Below the pieces are notes generated by a model. That model ran no database searches. It had not been told where the DNA came from and was given only the letters and a program-made list of their open reading frames with translations. Positions 50,302 to 59,316 of a stretch of 64,000 nucleotides of DNA are shown piece by piece. Within the stretch, counting starts at the first letter, position 1. Each line of letters starts with the position of its first letter. The translations under genes and the position numbers were made by a program. The stretch covers positions 120,878 to 184,877 of the forward strand of contig NZ_JAJIRT010000011.1 in assembly GCF_025717675.1 (NCBI RefSeq), given 5' to 3'. The stretch comes from Paucibacter sp. DJ2R-2 (GTDB taxonomy: Bacteria > Pseudomonadota > Gammaproteobacteria > Burkholderiales > Burkholderiaceae_C).

Positions 50302-51129
50302 TCAATGGGCAGCTGCCAGCGCGATGGCCTCGTAGACCACGTAGCGCACGCGTGCATAGCCTTCGTTGCTGGGCAGCCACGCGCTCAGGCGCCAGCGCTC
50401 CGCCGGCCGCAAACCAGCTGGCGCAGGGATGAGCGTGATGTCGCTTTCCGCGCCGCTGTCTGCCAAGGCATCCCTGAAAGCGCGAAGCGAGCGCGGCATG
50501 TGCTGCTCATGGGTGACCAACACCAAGGTCCGAACCTGGCGCTGCCGCAGCAGCGCCACGCTGAATTGGGCGTTTTCTCGGGTGTCCCGCGATTGATCTT
50601 CGACCCAGCTCAGTGGATGGCGGAATTCTTCGGCAGCAATACGCCGGGCGATCTCGCCTTCGCTGCTGATCTGATCGTGCGCTTGCCAACCCACGCCACC
50701 CGAGAAGCCCAGCGGCGCCCCGATCTGTCGCGCCAGCCATATGCCCAGGCGAAGCCGCGGCAGGCTGTATTCGTTGAGGCTGGAGCCTTGGTACTCCGGT
50801 GCCGATTGGCGCGCACCTCCTCCCAGGACCAGCACCGCCACCCCGCCTTTGGAGGCCTGCAGCTCACGCAGCCGCTCGGTCTCAGCCCGCTCCAGGGCGG
50901 GCGGTGTCTTCAGCCAGACTCGGCCCAAATACAGTCCGAAGCCCTCGCTTCCACTCAGCCAGATGCCCGCAGCGGCCATGCCGAGCAGAACCCAGCCCAA
51001 CCGCTTGCGGCCCCGTTGCAGGCGAAATCCGCCGGCCACGGCCAGGAGCATGAAGACCAGGGGAGGCTGGACCAGCGTTAGGGCGAAGGGTTTGAAAAAC
51101 TGGGTCAGCGGATTCAGGTCCACGGTCAT
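50302..51129 (-). CDS. YdcF family (DUF218) membrane protein
   Basis: The product is about 275 residues from ATG 51129 (a GTG at 51141 is the alternative). Two N-terminal membrane helices, then a DUF218 domain: AVLVLGGGARQ, LRLGIWLARQIGAPLGFSGG, SWVEDQSRDTRENAQFS and RTLVLVTHEQHMPRSL. Family members such as ElyC/SanA affect envelope polysaccharide or vancomycin resistance; the reaction is unknown. Confidence 0.88.
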   Translation of the reverse strand: MTVDLNPLTQFFKPFALTLVQPPLVFMLLAVAGGFRLQRGRKRLGWVLLGMAAAGIWLSGSEGFGLYLGRVWLKTPPALERAETERLRELQASKGGVAVLVLGGGARQSAPEYQGSSLNEYSLPRLRLGIWLARQIGAPLGFSGGVGWQAHDQISSEGEIARRIAAEEFRHPLSWVEDQSRDTRENAQFSVALLRQRQVRTLVLVTHEQHMPRSLRAFRDALADSGAESDITLIPAPAGLRPAERWRLSAWLPSNEGYARVRYVVYEAIALAAAH

Positions 51130-51249
51130 GGTTTGTGTCACTACGAGGCGGACATCATCGCCGGTGCCGGCGCGTTACCCTGCCGCTCTTAGGAATTCCG
51201 GGCTCGGCTATGCTCGCCCCGTCTCTCAAAGAACCGGTCGCCCCACAGC

Positions 51250-51801
51250 ATGAACAGCCTTGACACCCCATTGCAGCGAATCACCCTCGGCGGTGGTTGT
51301 TTCTGGTGCACCGAAGCGGTGTTCGAGCAAGTCAAGGGCGTGCATGCGGTGCAGTCTGGCTATTGCAACGGCTTGGTTCATGATCCCAGCTACGAGCAAG
51401 TCTGCTCTGGCCAGACCGGCCACGCCGAGGTGGTGCGGCTCGATTTCGACCCGAGTGTGGTCAGCCTGCGCGAGTTGCTGGAGGTGTTCTTTGTCATTCA
51501 TGACCCAACCTCTTTGAATCGTCAGGGCGCTGATGTCGGCAGCCAATACCGTTCGGGCATTTATGTGCATTCGCCTGCGCAGGCCACCGAAGCCCGCTTG
51601 GTCTGGGACGAAGCGCAAGCGGCGCACGATGGCCGGCTGGTGACCGAGTTGCTGCCCGAACAGAACTACTGGCCGGCCGAGGCCTACCACCAGCATTACT
51701 ACGCCCGTAACCCGGACCAAGGCTATTGCGCCTTCGTGGTGGCAGGCAAAGTGGAGAAATTCCGCAAGACCTTTGCCCGACTCTTGCGCCCTGCGGCCTG
51801 A
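51250..51801 (+). CDS. msrA: peptide-methionine (S)-S-oxide reductase MsrA
   Basis: A 183-residue MsrA with the catalytic GGGCFWCTEAVF (nucleophile Cys17), GYCNGLVHDPSYEQVCSGQTGHAEVV, and the resolving-region tail ending in NPDQGYCAFVV. It repairs oxidised methionine using thioredoxin. No MsrB is adjacent. The ABC ATPase gene starts 27 bp downstream on the same strand. Confidence 0.96.
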   Translation: MNSLDTPLQRITLGGGCFWCTEAVFEQVKGVHAVQSGYCNGLVHDPSYEQVCSGQTGHAEVVRLDFDPSVVSLRELLEVFFVIHDPTSLNRQGADVGSQYRSGIYVHSPAQATEARLVWDEAQAAHDGRLVTELLPEQNYWPAEAYHQHYYARNPDQGYCAFVVAGKVEKFRKTFARLLRPAA

Positions 51802-51827
51802 ATCTTTCTCCGCCGGGAATTGCGTCG

Positions 51828-52505
51828 ATGAGCATTCAATGGTCAGGGCTGAGCTACCGCTATGCCGGTGGCAGTGGCCTCTTGTCTTTCCCTGATTTCT
51901 CCATGGCCGCCGGCCAACACCTGCTCTTGCGCGGGCCATCGGGCAGCGGCAAGTCCACCTTGCTGGCCTTGATGGCTGGTTTGCTGACGCCTACCGAGGG
52001 ACGGATCGACATGGCCGGCAGCGACTTGGGCAGCCTGAGCGCGCGGCAACGCGATGCCTGGCGCGGCGCCCAGCTCGGATTTGTGCCGCAGCGCCTGCAC
52101 CTGAGTGCCAGTCTGAACGTTCTGGACAACCTGGCCCTGCCGTTCATCAGCGCCGGCCTGCCGCCCCGGCCAGAGCGGGCTCAGGCCTTGCTGCAGCATT
52201 TGGGTTTGGCTGATCTGGGGCAGCGACTGCCGCATCAGCTGAGCGTTGGCCAGGCGCAGCGTGTGGCCTTGGCCAGGGCCCTGATGCGCCAGCCTGCACT
52301 GTTGCTGGCCGATGAGCCAAGTGCCAGTCTGGACGATCGCCATGCCCGCCAGGTGCTGGATTTGCTGTTGGACACTGCGGCGGAGCAGGGCATCACCCTG
52401 ATCCTGGCCACACATGACAGCCGGCTGGTCCAGCCCCTACAGGGCAGGCTTGATTGGCGCGTACTTGACTTGAGCGCCAGCACTGCTTCGGAGGCTGTGG
52501 CGTGA
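51828..52505 (+). CDS. ABC transporter ATP-binding protein (LolD/MacB type)
   Basis: A 225-residue ATPase: Walker A LRGPSGSGKSTL, Q-loop FVPQRLHL, signature LSVGQAQRVALARAL, Walker B LLLADEPSASLDD, H-loop ATHDS. Short LolD-type ATPases pair with FtsX-fold permeases that move substrates through the periplasm rather than across the membrane. The next gene, overlapping by GTGA, is such a permease. With the DUF3299 protein and TonB receptor downstream it forms a likely metal-related cassette. Confidence 0.9.
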   Translation: MSIQWSGLSYRYAGGSGLLSFPDFSMAAGQHLLLRGPSGSGKSTLLALMAGLLTPTEGRIDMAGSDLGSLSARQRDAWRGAQLGFVPQRLHLSASLNVLDNLALPFISAGLPPRPERAQALLQHLGLADLGQRLPHQLSVGQAQRVALARALMRQPALLLADEPSASLDDRHARQVLDLLLDTAAEQGITLILATHDSRLVQPLQGRLDWRVLDLSASTASEAVA

Positions 52506-53722
52506 GCGCCTTGATCCGCCTGGCCTGGCGCTACCTCTGGGCCCAGCCTTTGACGGCCTCGCTGAATCTGCTGCTCTTGAGCCTGGGTCTGGCGGCCATC
52601 AGCTTTGTGCTTCTGGTTAGCGAACAGATCGAGGCCGGCGTGCGACGCGATCTGGCGGGCATCGACTTGGTTGTCGGCGCCAAGGGCAGCCCGATGCAGA
52701 TCATGTTGTCCGGCGTGTTCCACCTTGATGTGCCTACCGGCAATATCCCGTTGTCGACCTTGAAGACCCTGCGCGCCCAGCCCCTGGTGGCGCGCGCCGT
52801 CCCGCTGTCGCTGGGCGACAGCCTGCGCGGCTTTCGCATTGTCGGCACCGAGGCCAGTTACCTGGCTCTGTACGGCGCCAGCCTGGCCCAAGGGCAGCTC
52901 TGGCGCGCGCCGCTGCAGGCCGTACTCGGAGCCGAAGTGGCGCAGCGTACCGGTTTGGCATTGGGCGCGCAGTTTGCAGGCAGTCACGGCCTGGGCGAGC
53001 AGGGCGATGCCCATGAGGGCGAAGCCTACACGGTGGCCGGCATCTTGAAGCCGACCGGCACCGTGATCGACCGCCTGGTGCTGACAGATCTGGCCTCGGT
53101 CTGGCAGCTCCATGAAGCTCACCATGGCAGCGCTGCGAACACCGCGCTTGAGGAAGAAGTTGAAGAAATGGAGCGCCGCGAGATCACCTTGATCTTGCTG
53201 AGCTACCGCAGCCCGCTGGCCGCCATCAGCCTGCCGCGCTGGGTCAACGCGCAAGCGGGTCTGCAGGCGGCGGCGCCGGCGCTGGAGACGGCTCGTTTGC
53301 TTCGCCTGGTCGGCACGGGCACCGACGTCTTGCGCGGATTCGCCGTGGTGCTATTGCTGGCCGCAGGGCTGTCGGTCTGGGTGGCTTTGCTCAATGCGGT
53401 GCGGGCGCGGCAAGCCGATCTGGCCATGATGCGCATGCTGGGTGCGCCACCGTGGCGGGTGGCTGCCTTGGTCGGGCTGGAAGCGGCCATCCTGGCAGCC
53501 CTGGCCTGCGTGATCGGCCTGGCGCTGGGCCACGGCTTGTGTGCGGTCTTGGGTCAGCTCTTGGCCGACCGTCAAAGCCTGCGCCTGACTGGTGCCTGGT
53601 TCTCGCTTTGGGAGCTCAGCTTGCCCCTGTTGGCGGCCAGTCTGGCGCTGCTGGCTTCAGCCTGGCCGGCCTGGCGAGCCTACCGACTCGATGTCAGCGA
53701 CTTGTTGCAGGCGCCGCGCTGA
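52502..53722 (+). CDS. FtsX-like ABC transporter permease
   Basis: A 406-residue protein, GTG start overlapping the ATPase stop. One N-terminal helix (LNLLLLSLGLAAISFVLLV), a periplasmic MacB-PCD-like domain (about 45-255, DLVVGAKGSPMQIMLSGVFHLD), and three C-terminal helices (FAVVLLLAAGLSVWVALLN, AAILAALACVIGLALGHG, LLAASLALLASAWPAW). This is the FtsX/MacB/LolE fold. It resembles the permease of Zur-regulated Zrg-type cassettes. Substrate inferred only. Confidence 0.87.
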   Translation: MSALIRLAWRYLWAQPLTASLNLLLLSLGLAAISFVLLVSEQIEAGVRRDLAGIDLVVGAKGSPMQIMLSGVFHLDVPTGNIPLSTLKTLRAQPLVARAVPLSLGDSLRGFRIVGTEASYLALYGASLAQGQLWRAPLQAVLGAEVAQRTGLALGAQFAGSHGLGEQGDAHEGEAYTVAGILKPTGTVIDRLVLTDLASVWQLHEAHHGSAANTALEEEVEEMERREITLILLSYRSPLAAISLPRWVNAQAGLQAAAPALETARLLRLVGTGTDVLRGFAVVLLLAAGLSVWVALLNAVRARQADLAMMRMLGAPPWRVAALVGLEAAILAALACVIGLALGHGLCAVLGQLLADRQSLRLTGAWFSLWELSLPLLAASLALLASAWPAWRAYRLDVSDLLQAPR

Positions 53723-53740
53723 ACGGCCGCAGCAGGCACA

Positions 53741-54304
53741 ATGCCGCACTCGATCCGCCACGTCATGAAAAGTCGACCCGCCTTGAACCTCATCGCTCGT
53801 TTCGTTGAAACCCGTCGCGGCCTGCTCGTCATGGGCTTGATGGCACTGTTGCCGGGTCTTGCCCAGGCGCAAGCTCCAGTGATCGGTCAAGGCCCCGGCT
53901 ACCACGACCCACGCAGCCCCTTCAAGCCGCTGCAGGAACGGGAAGGCGTGCTGTCCTGGAGTTTGCTGGCTGCCGTGACGACCCGGGTCGAAAAGAATCG
54001 GCTGCTGCCCACATTCCCCGCGGCCGTGCAGGTCTTGAATCAGAAGAAGGTCAAGGTCCAGGGCTTCATGATGCCGCTGGAGCCGGGGGACAAGCAAAGG
54101 CACTTCCTGCTCTCCTCGGTGCCGACGTCCTGCTCGTTTTGTGTGCCGGCTGGTGCTGAAGGTCTGGTCGAAGTGTTCACCCAGCAACCGGTGCGCTACT
54201 CGCTCGAACCGGTGCTGGTTGAGGGCGTTCTGTCGGTGTTGAGTGATGACCCCTACGGGCTCTACTACCGTATCAACGGTGGCCAGGGCCTGAGTGCCCC
54301 TTGA
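53741..54304 (+). CDS. DUF3299 domain secreted protein
   Basis: The 187-residue product has a long N-region then a signal peptide (LLVMGLMALLPGLAQAQA). The mature part carries the DUF3299 pattern KKVKVQGFMMPLEPGDKQRHFLL followed by SVPTSCSFCVPAGAEGLVEVF, with a CxxC that could bind metal, and a terminal YYRIN. A GCAGG precedes ATG 53741; an ATG at 53765 is possible. DUF3299 proteins often sit with ABC ATPase/FtsX permease pairs in zinc loci. Function unknown. Confidence 0.78.
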   Translation: MPHSIRHVMKSRPALNLIARFVETRRGLLVMGLMALLPGLAQAQAPVIGQGPGYHDPRSPFKPLQEREGVLSWSLLAAVTTRVEKNRLLPTFPAAVQVLNQKKVKVQGFMMPLEPGDKQRHFLLSSVPTSCSFCVPAGAEGLVEVFTQQPVRYSLEPVLVEGVLSVLSDDPYGLYYRINGGQGLSAP

Positions 54305-54340
54305 ATGCACATCGAATGCTGTCGCGCCTGATTTAAAACC

Positions 54341-54769
54341 ATGAACCCGCCGCGCCCCCCATACTCACGCAGCAGCGCCTTGGCGTTGCGTCGTCATGCC
54401 ACGGCGTGGCAGGTGTGGGCGCTGCTGGCTCTGATGCTGGCTTTCCAAGGTCTGGGGCAGTCACACCGGGTCTTGCATGGCGCGGGTTTTGCGCGTGCTC
54501 TGGTGCCCTTGTCGTCTTTGGCGCCGGTGCTTGCATCTGCAGGGGCCAAGGTCGGGACTCTGGCGTCTGCCGACGGCTGGGGCCATCAGCGCGGCGAGCT
54601 GATCTGCCTACTGCTCGACCAGCTCAGCCACGACCACGCCTCGCTGACGCAGCCCGTGGCGCTGTTGCCGGACCTGCCCGAGGTCGTTCCTGCCGCCGCC
54701 CAGATTGCCTCTTTGCACCTGGCTGCTCGCTGGAAGCGCGCTGCCCGCGGCCCCCCTCTGGTGGTCTGA
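54341..54769 (+). CDS. small membrane protein before the TonB receptor (DUF2946-like)
   Basis: A 142-residue hypothetical with one hydrophobic N-terminal segment (WQVWALLALMLAFQGLGQ). Potential metal ligands are spread through it: SHRVLHGAG, then GWGHQRGELICLLLDQLSHDH, which resembles the H...C...L-x-D-x-L-x-H-x-D motif of small proteins placed before metal TonB receptors. The C-terminus is basic (AARWKRAARG). No ribosome binding site is obvious. It lies in line between the DUF3299 and receptor genes, consistent with a shared metal-uptake role. Low conservation, so function is open. Confidence 0.6.
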   Translation: MNPPRPPYSRSSALALRRHATAWQVWALLALMLAFQGLGQSHRVLHGAGFARALVPLSSLAPVLASAGAKVGTLASADGWGHQRGELICLLLDQLSHDHASLTQPVALLPDLPEVVPAAAQIASLHLAARWKRAARGPPLVV

Positions 54770-54955
54770 GTCCTTTGCTTTGATTGCAAGGCGCCGTTCG
54801 CGCGCAGCCGCCCCAGTGGCGCTGCGCCTGGAGGCGCCAACGCCTGTGGCCCTGCCTTGTGTGAGCAGATGAAGCCCGGGCGCGTCCCCACTTCGTCGCG
54901 CCGGCTCGGATGTTGAGTTCCCCGTGCCGCGCCCGACCGCCAGAGAGTTTTTGTC

Positions 54956-57073
54956 ATGAGCACCCCATTTTTCGCCCGCCGACCCTTGGCCCTGGGCGCC
55001 AGCCTGTTTTGCCTGAGTTTCGCGGCTCAGGCCCAAAGCCCAGCCCCAGCGGCGCTCGCACCGGTCGCCGCTGTCAGCGCCGCCAGCACCGCCAGCACCG
55101 CCAGCACCGAGCATCTGAGCCGCGTTCAACTGACTGGAAACCCCTTGCGCAGCCAGCAGCTGACGCAGGCCAACAGCGCTCTCGGCGGTGATGAGTTGAG
55201 CCTGCGCCGCGCCTCATCGCTGGGGGAGACCCTGGACGGCCTGCCCGGCGTCTCGGCCAGCTACTTCGGCCCCAATAGCAACCGCCCCACCATCCGCGGC
55301 CTGGACGGCGATCGGGTGCGCATGTTGAGCAACTCCGGTGCTTCGGTTGATGCCTCGAGCCTGAGTTTTGACCATGCTGTGCCCACCGACCCGCTGGTCA
55401 TCGATCGGGTCGAGGTGTTGCGCGGTGCAGCCGCCTTGCTGTACGGCGGCAATGCCATCGGCGGTGTGGTCAACACCCTGGACAACCGCATTCCCAAGGC
55501 GGTGCAGCCGGGTTTGAGCGGCGCGGCGGAAGTCCGCTTCGGCGGGCCCGCGCAAGAGCGCAACGGCGCCGTGGTGTTGGACGGCGGCGTCGGCTCGGGC
55601 AGCCAAGGCTGGGCCTGGCATGCCGATCTGGCCGGCCGGCGTGCGTCCAATCAATCTGCCCCGCGCTTCACGGCCGAGGGTGAAAGCGCCACCGAGGTGC
55701 GCAACTCCGCGGCGCGCAGCCACGGCGGTGCGCTGGGCGGCTCCTACATCTTTGCCGAGGGCTATGCCGGCCTGTCGCTGGAGGACTATCACAACGACTA
55801 CGGCGTGACCGTCGAGCCCGATGTGCAGATCCAGATGCAGCGTCAGCGCGCCGCAACGGCCGGCGAGTGGCGCTTCGCCCCGGGCAGCGGCGCGGCCGAA
55901 CTGCTGCGCCGTGTGAGTTGGAACGCCAGCAGCAGCCGCTACCAGCACCAGGAGGTGGAGGGCTCGGGTGAGATTGGCACCGTGTTCAAGAACCGCGGCA
56001 AGGATCTGCGCCTGGAGTTGGAACATGCGCCGCTGGGCGCGAGCGGCGCCGTCAAGGGCATGTTGGGCTTGCAGATGGAGCGCAGCGAGTTCTCTGCCAT
56101 CGGGGCCGAGGCCCTGGTGCCCAGTTCACAAACACGTAGCAGTGCGGTCTTTCTGCTGGAACAGTACACGGCAGGGCCCTTGACCCTGGAGGCGGGTGCA
56201 CGCGCTGAATCGGTGCGCGTCAACTCGGCCGGTGACGCTGCCGACGCTGAAGAGCCGCGCTTTGGCGCCGCCAGCAGCCAGCGCTTCAAGCCGCGCAGCC
56301 TGACGCTCAGTGGCAGCTATCGCCTGAGTGAATCATTCAGCCTCAACGGCCAGTTCAACAGCAGCCAACGCGCGCCCATGTTTTACGAACTGCATGCTCA
56401 GGGCGTCCACGTGGCCAGCGGCGCTTACGAGCGCGGTGACGCCAGCCTGGGCCTGGAGCGGGCCAAGGGCGTGGACCTGGGGTTGGAGTGGAAGCAGGCT
56501 GAGAACTTCGTGCGCTTGAACCTGTTCCGCACCCGATTCGCCAGCTATATCGCGCTCGACGCCACCGGCGAGCAGTTCGAGGATGAGGGCGAGACCTTCC
56601 CGGTCTATGCCTTCAAGTCCGTGCCGGCATTGCTGACCGGCTTTGAGTTGGAGGGGCACTGGCATTTGCCGGCACAGCTGCTGCCGGGCACGCAGCTCGC
56701 TGTCACGGCCACGCTGGACGGCGTGCGCGGCAGCAACCGCCAGACCGGTGAGGCCTTGCCACGCCTGGCGCCGCTGCGGGCGAGCCTGGCGCTCGACGCC
56801 AAGCAGGGCCCGTGGACGGCCCGCGCTGAGTGGCGTCTGAGCGCACGGCAAGACCGCGTGCCGGTCTTGGACCATGCGACAGCAGGCTACGGCCTGCTGA
56901 AGCTGAGCCTGTCGCGTCAGCTGCGCATTGGCAGCAACGAAGCGCTCTGGTATCTCAAGCTCGACAACGTGGGCAATCAGCTGGCCTACAGCGCGAGTTC
57001 AGTGGCCACCATTCGCGAACTCAGCCCCTTGCCTGGCCGCAGCCTGCATACAGGCTTGCAGCTGCGCTTCTAA
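54956..57073 (+). CDS. TonB-dependent receptor, ZnuD-like
   Basis: A 705-residue outer-membrane receptor: signal peptide (cleavage near AQA-QS), an Ala/Ser/Thr-rich spacer, and a plug domain (about 60-170: LGETLDGLPGVSASYFGPNSNRPTIRG, DHAVPTDPLVIDRVEVLRGAAALLYGGNAIGGVVNTLD). A 22-strand barrel ends in the C-terminal Phe (LQLRF). The plug sequence resembles ZnuD zinc receptors (SFDHAVPTDPLVIDRVEVLRG region). The preceding ABC/DUF3299 genes fit zinc handling. No Zur box could be recognised upstream. Copper or heme cannot be excluded. Confidence 0.85.
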   Translation: MSTPFFARRPLALGASLFCLSFAAQAQSPAPAALAPVAAVSAASTASTASTEHLSRVQLTGNPLRSQQLTQANSALGGDELSLRRASSLGETLDGLPGVSASYFGPNSNRPTIRGLDGDRVRMLSNSGASVDASSLSFDHAVPTDPLVIDRVEVLRGAAALLYGGNAIGGVVNTLDNRIPKAVQPGLSGAAEVRFGGPAQERNGAVVLDGGVGSGSQGWAWHADLAGRRASNQSAPRFTAEGESATEVRNSAARSHGGALGGSYIFAEGYAGLSLEDYHNDYGVTVEPDVQIQMQRQRAATAGEWRFAPGSGAAELLRRVSWNASSSRYQHQEVEGSGEIGTVFKNRGKDLRLELEHAPLGASGAVKGMLGLQMERSEFSAIGAEALVPSSQTRSSAVFLLEQYTAGPLTLEAGARAESVRVNSAGDAADAEEPRFGAASSQRFKPRSLTLSGSYRLSESFSLNGQFNSSQRAPMFYELHAQGVHVASGAYERGDASLGLERAKGVDLGLEWKQAENFVRLNLFRTRFASYIALDATGEQFEDEGETFPVYAFKSVPALLTGFELEGHWHLPAQLLPGTQLAVTATLDGVRGSNRQTGEALPRLAPLRASLALDAKQGPWTARAEWRLSARQDRVPVLDHATAGYGLLKLSLSRQLRIGSNEALWYLKLDNVGNQLAYSASSVATIRELSPLPGRSLHTGLQLRF
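55082..55108 (+). repeat. nine-base tandem repeat in the TonB receptor gene
   Basis: GCCAGCACC three times in a row, encoding an Ala-Ser-Thr repeat in the linker between signal peptide and plug. In-frame, so copy-number slippage would only change linker length. Confidence 0.6.
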
Positions 57074-57091
57074 CGGCCAGCCCCCGTGGCT

Positions 57092-57751
57092 TCAGGGAGC
57101 CAAGCGCTCCTTGAGCCATTGCCCGTCGGCCTGCAGTCGGTAGCTCAGGCGGTCGTGCAGGCGCGACTTGCGGCCCTGCCAGAACTCCCAGCGCTCGGGC
57201 ATCAGGCGATAGCCGCCCCAGTGCGGTGGTCGGTCGGGCTTCAGTCCATGCTGCACGGCTGCCTTGGCCGCATTGGCGACCAAGACGCCACGCGAGCTGA
57301 TGACCTGGCTTTGTGGCGAGGCCCAGGCGCCCAGGCGGGAGTCCAGCGGGCGGGAATGGAAATACGCATCCGATTCCTGCTCGCTGACCTTCTCGACCCG
57401 GCCTTCGATTCGCACCACCCGCTCGAGTTCGACCCAGTGGAACTGCAGGGCGGCAAAGGGATGCGCGGCCAGCTCCTGACCCTTGCGGCTTTCGTAGTTG
57501 GTGAACCACACGATGCCGCGGTCGTCATAGCTCTTGATGAGCACGATGCGGGTCGAGGGGCGGCCGTCGGCACCCACCGTAGCCACGGTCATGGCATTGG
57601 GTTCGGGCACCTCGCTGGCCAGGGCATGTTCCAGCCATTGCTTGAACTGGCTCAGGGGTTCATTGGCGGCCATGGCCTCGTCAAGTTCGCCTTGCTCATA
57701 GCTCTTGCGAAGGTCGGCCAAAGGCTTGCTGTTGTTGCTGCTGCTGTTCAT
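57092..57751 (-). CDS. pdxH: pyridoxamine/pyridoxine 5'-phosphate oxidase
   Basis: FMN enzyme making PLP (219 aa from ATG 57751). Features: [58 protein letters not shown] (FMN binding), and the C-terminal signature [18 protein letters not shown]. Convergent with the TonB receptor gene, 18 bp between. Confidence 0.96.
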   Translation of the reverse strand: MNSSSNNSKPLADLRKSYEQGELDEAMAANEPLSQFKQWLEHALASEVPEPNAMTVATVGADGRPSTRIVLIKSYDDRGIVWFTNYESRKGQELAAHPFAALQFHWVELERVVRIEGRVEKVSEQESDAYFHSRPLDSRLGAWASPQSQVISSRGVLVANAAKAAVQHGLKPDRPPHWGGYRLMPERWEFWQGRKSRLHDRLSYRLQADGQWLKERLAP

Positions 57752-57924
57752 GACGAGAGTATCGGCCCAAGGCCTCTTGCTGGTAGTTGTTCTGACGGTA
57801 GAACACCTTAAGTGATGGCCCCATTGCGCGCAGTGCGCCCGCCGCGGCATGCTCTGACCTGTTGCAGCCTGGCGATTCGATCGGGCAGCGGCCGGGCCGA
57901 GGGGCTTTTTAAGGATTTGATCTG

Positions 57925-58554
57925 ATGACACATCGGCGACCGGCTGTCGTCGTGCTTGCGGCGGGCCGCGGCATGAGATTTACCGGCCTCGGGCACAAGC
58001 TGGTGCAGCGCCTGGGCGCTGGCAGCGCCGACGCCTTGGCTGACACCGTGCTGGCCCGGACCGTGGCGCATGCCTTGGCTACACGTCTGCGCGTGGTGGT
58101 GGTCACCACGGCCGCGCTGGCTCCCAGCTTGCATGACCTGGTGGCGGCTCGCGATGTGGTCGTTCTGCCTGAACTTGACAGCCAGGGGCGCGCAAGCCCC
58201 GTGGGCATGGGGCATTCCATCGCCGCCGGCGTGGGCGCCAGCGGTGATGCGGACGGCTGGTTGATCGTGCCGGCTGACATGCCGCTGATGAAACCCGAGA
58301 CCATGTTGGCCGTGGCCCAGGCCTTGGAGGCCTACCCGGTGGCCTATGCCCAGCACCGCGGTCGCCAGGGTCACCCTGTGGGTTTCAGCGCCGAGCTGTT
58401 CTCGGAGCTGGTGGATCTGCACGGCGATGAGGGCGCGCGGCGCATCGTGGCGCGCTACCCCTCGCAGGCCGTCGAGGTGGATGACCCGGGCGTGCTGGTC
58501 GATGTCGATACCGTCGAAGACCTGCAGCGCGTCAAGGCTCAGGCGGGCGGCTGA
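57925..58554 (+). CDS. MobA-like NTP transferase family protein
   Basis: A 209-residue protein with the nucleotidyltransferase start [14 protein letters not shown] and a slightly displaced [41 protein letters not shown] and VDVDTVEDL are typical of the MocA/CoxI-side molybdopterin cytidylyl- or guanylyltransferase group. Likely substrate is a molybdenum cofactor nucleotide, but no molybdoenzyme gene is nearby. Good AAGGAT ribosome binding site. Its end overlaps convergent chaC by 16 bp. Confidence 0.82.
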   Translation: MTHRRPAVVVLAAGRGMRFTGLGHKLVQRLGAGSADALADTVLARTVAHALATRLRVVVVTTAALAPSLHDLVAARDVVVLPELDSQGRASPVGMGHSIAAGVGASGDADGWLIVPADMPLMKPETMLAVAQALEAYPVAYAQHRGRQGHPVGFSAELFSELVDLHGDEGARRIVARYPSQAVEVDDPGVLVDVDTVEDLQRVKAQAGG

Positions 58555-59225
58555 AGGTCACACAGACCCTGGGCGGCGGCCAGGCGCAGCTGCCGCTCAA
58601 GTTCAGCGTCATGGATACCATGCTCGCGCAAACCCAGCACGCAGCGTTGCAGATAGTCCAGGGTGCTGCCGTAGCGTCCTCGGGCATGACGCAGGATGTG
58701 CAGCAAGGCTGCGTCGTCCAGCGACCCTACGCGTGCCGGGCTGCGGCGCTTCAAGGTAAAACTCAGTGCCAGCCTGGGCCCGGCCGGCGTCTGGCAGTGC
58801 AACCAACGCGGCGTGTAGGAGCCAACCACCATCTCACGCACCCAGAGCTCATCCAGCACCCGGGCGCTGTGCTCGGGCGCCACCCGGTAGACCAGGCCGC
58901 GGCAGCTGCCGCCCGGCAACAGGGTCAGCACCAAGCCCGGTTGTTCGCGGTTGCCGCGGTTGGACAGGCTGCGCAGGCGCAGGGCCCGGTGGTAGCCCTG
59001 GACCCGTGCAGGCCATTGCTCGGCCGCCTCAAAGCCCGGGCGCCAGATCAGTGAACCATAGGCGAAGAGCAGCAGGCCTTGTTCTCGGCACCAAGCCTCG
59101 CGCGCCTGCTCCAGCAAGTCCTGGCTGTGGGGTGGCAGGGCGGCCAGAGCCTGCTCCAGGGGCAGGACTTCGCGCCAGGCCGCGTCGCTTGCGGCGGAGT
59201 CGGTGGAAGGCGAGTGAGGGTTCAT
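58539..59225 (-). CDS. chaC: glutathione-specific gamma-glutamylcyclotransferase (ChaC type)
   Basis: The product is about 228 residues from ATG 59225; ATG 59237 is the alternative. Signatures: LLFAYGSLIWRPGF (GSL substrate loop), RALRLRSLSNRGN, and LWVREMVVGSYTPRW containing the catalytic Glu of the ChaC family, which degrades glutathione to 5-oxoproline and Cys-Gly. The pcp-like theme of oxoproline metabolism elsewhere in the window is probably coincidental. Confidence 0.9.
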   Translation of the reverse strand: MNPHSPSTDSAASDAAWREVLPLEQALAALPPHSQDLLEQAREAWCREQGLLLFAYGSLIWRPGFEAAEQWPARVQGYHRALRLRSLSNRGNREQPGLVLTLLPGGSCRGLVYRVAPEHSARVLDELWVREMVVGSYTPRWLHCQTPAGPRLALSFTLKRRSPARVGSLDDAALLHILRHARGRYGSTLDYLQRCVLGLREHGIHDAELERQLRLAAAQGLCDLQPPA

Positions 59226-59316
59226 CAGGGCGCTCATCCTGCCACAGCCTCCGGCCACGCGTGGCTGCTGTGACAATCGCAGAAGCTTCCTGCCGTGTCT
59301 GTAACGACCCCGTCTC

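Noticed and set aside
54770..54955. Cobalamin riboswitch or Zur box before the TonB receptor
   Set aside because: No B12-box sequence and no palindromic TATAAC-like Zur site; I see nothing convincing in this stretch.
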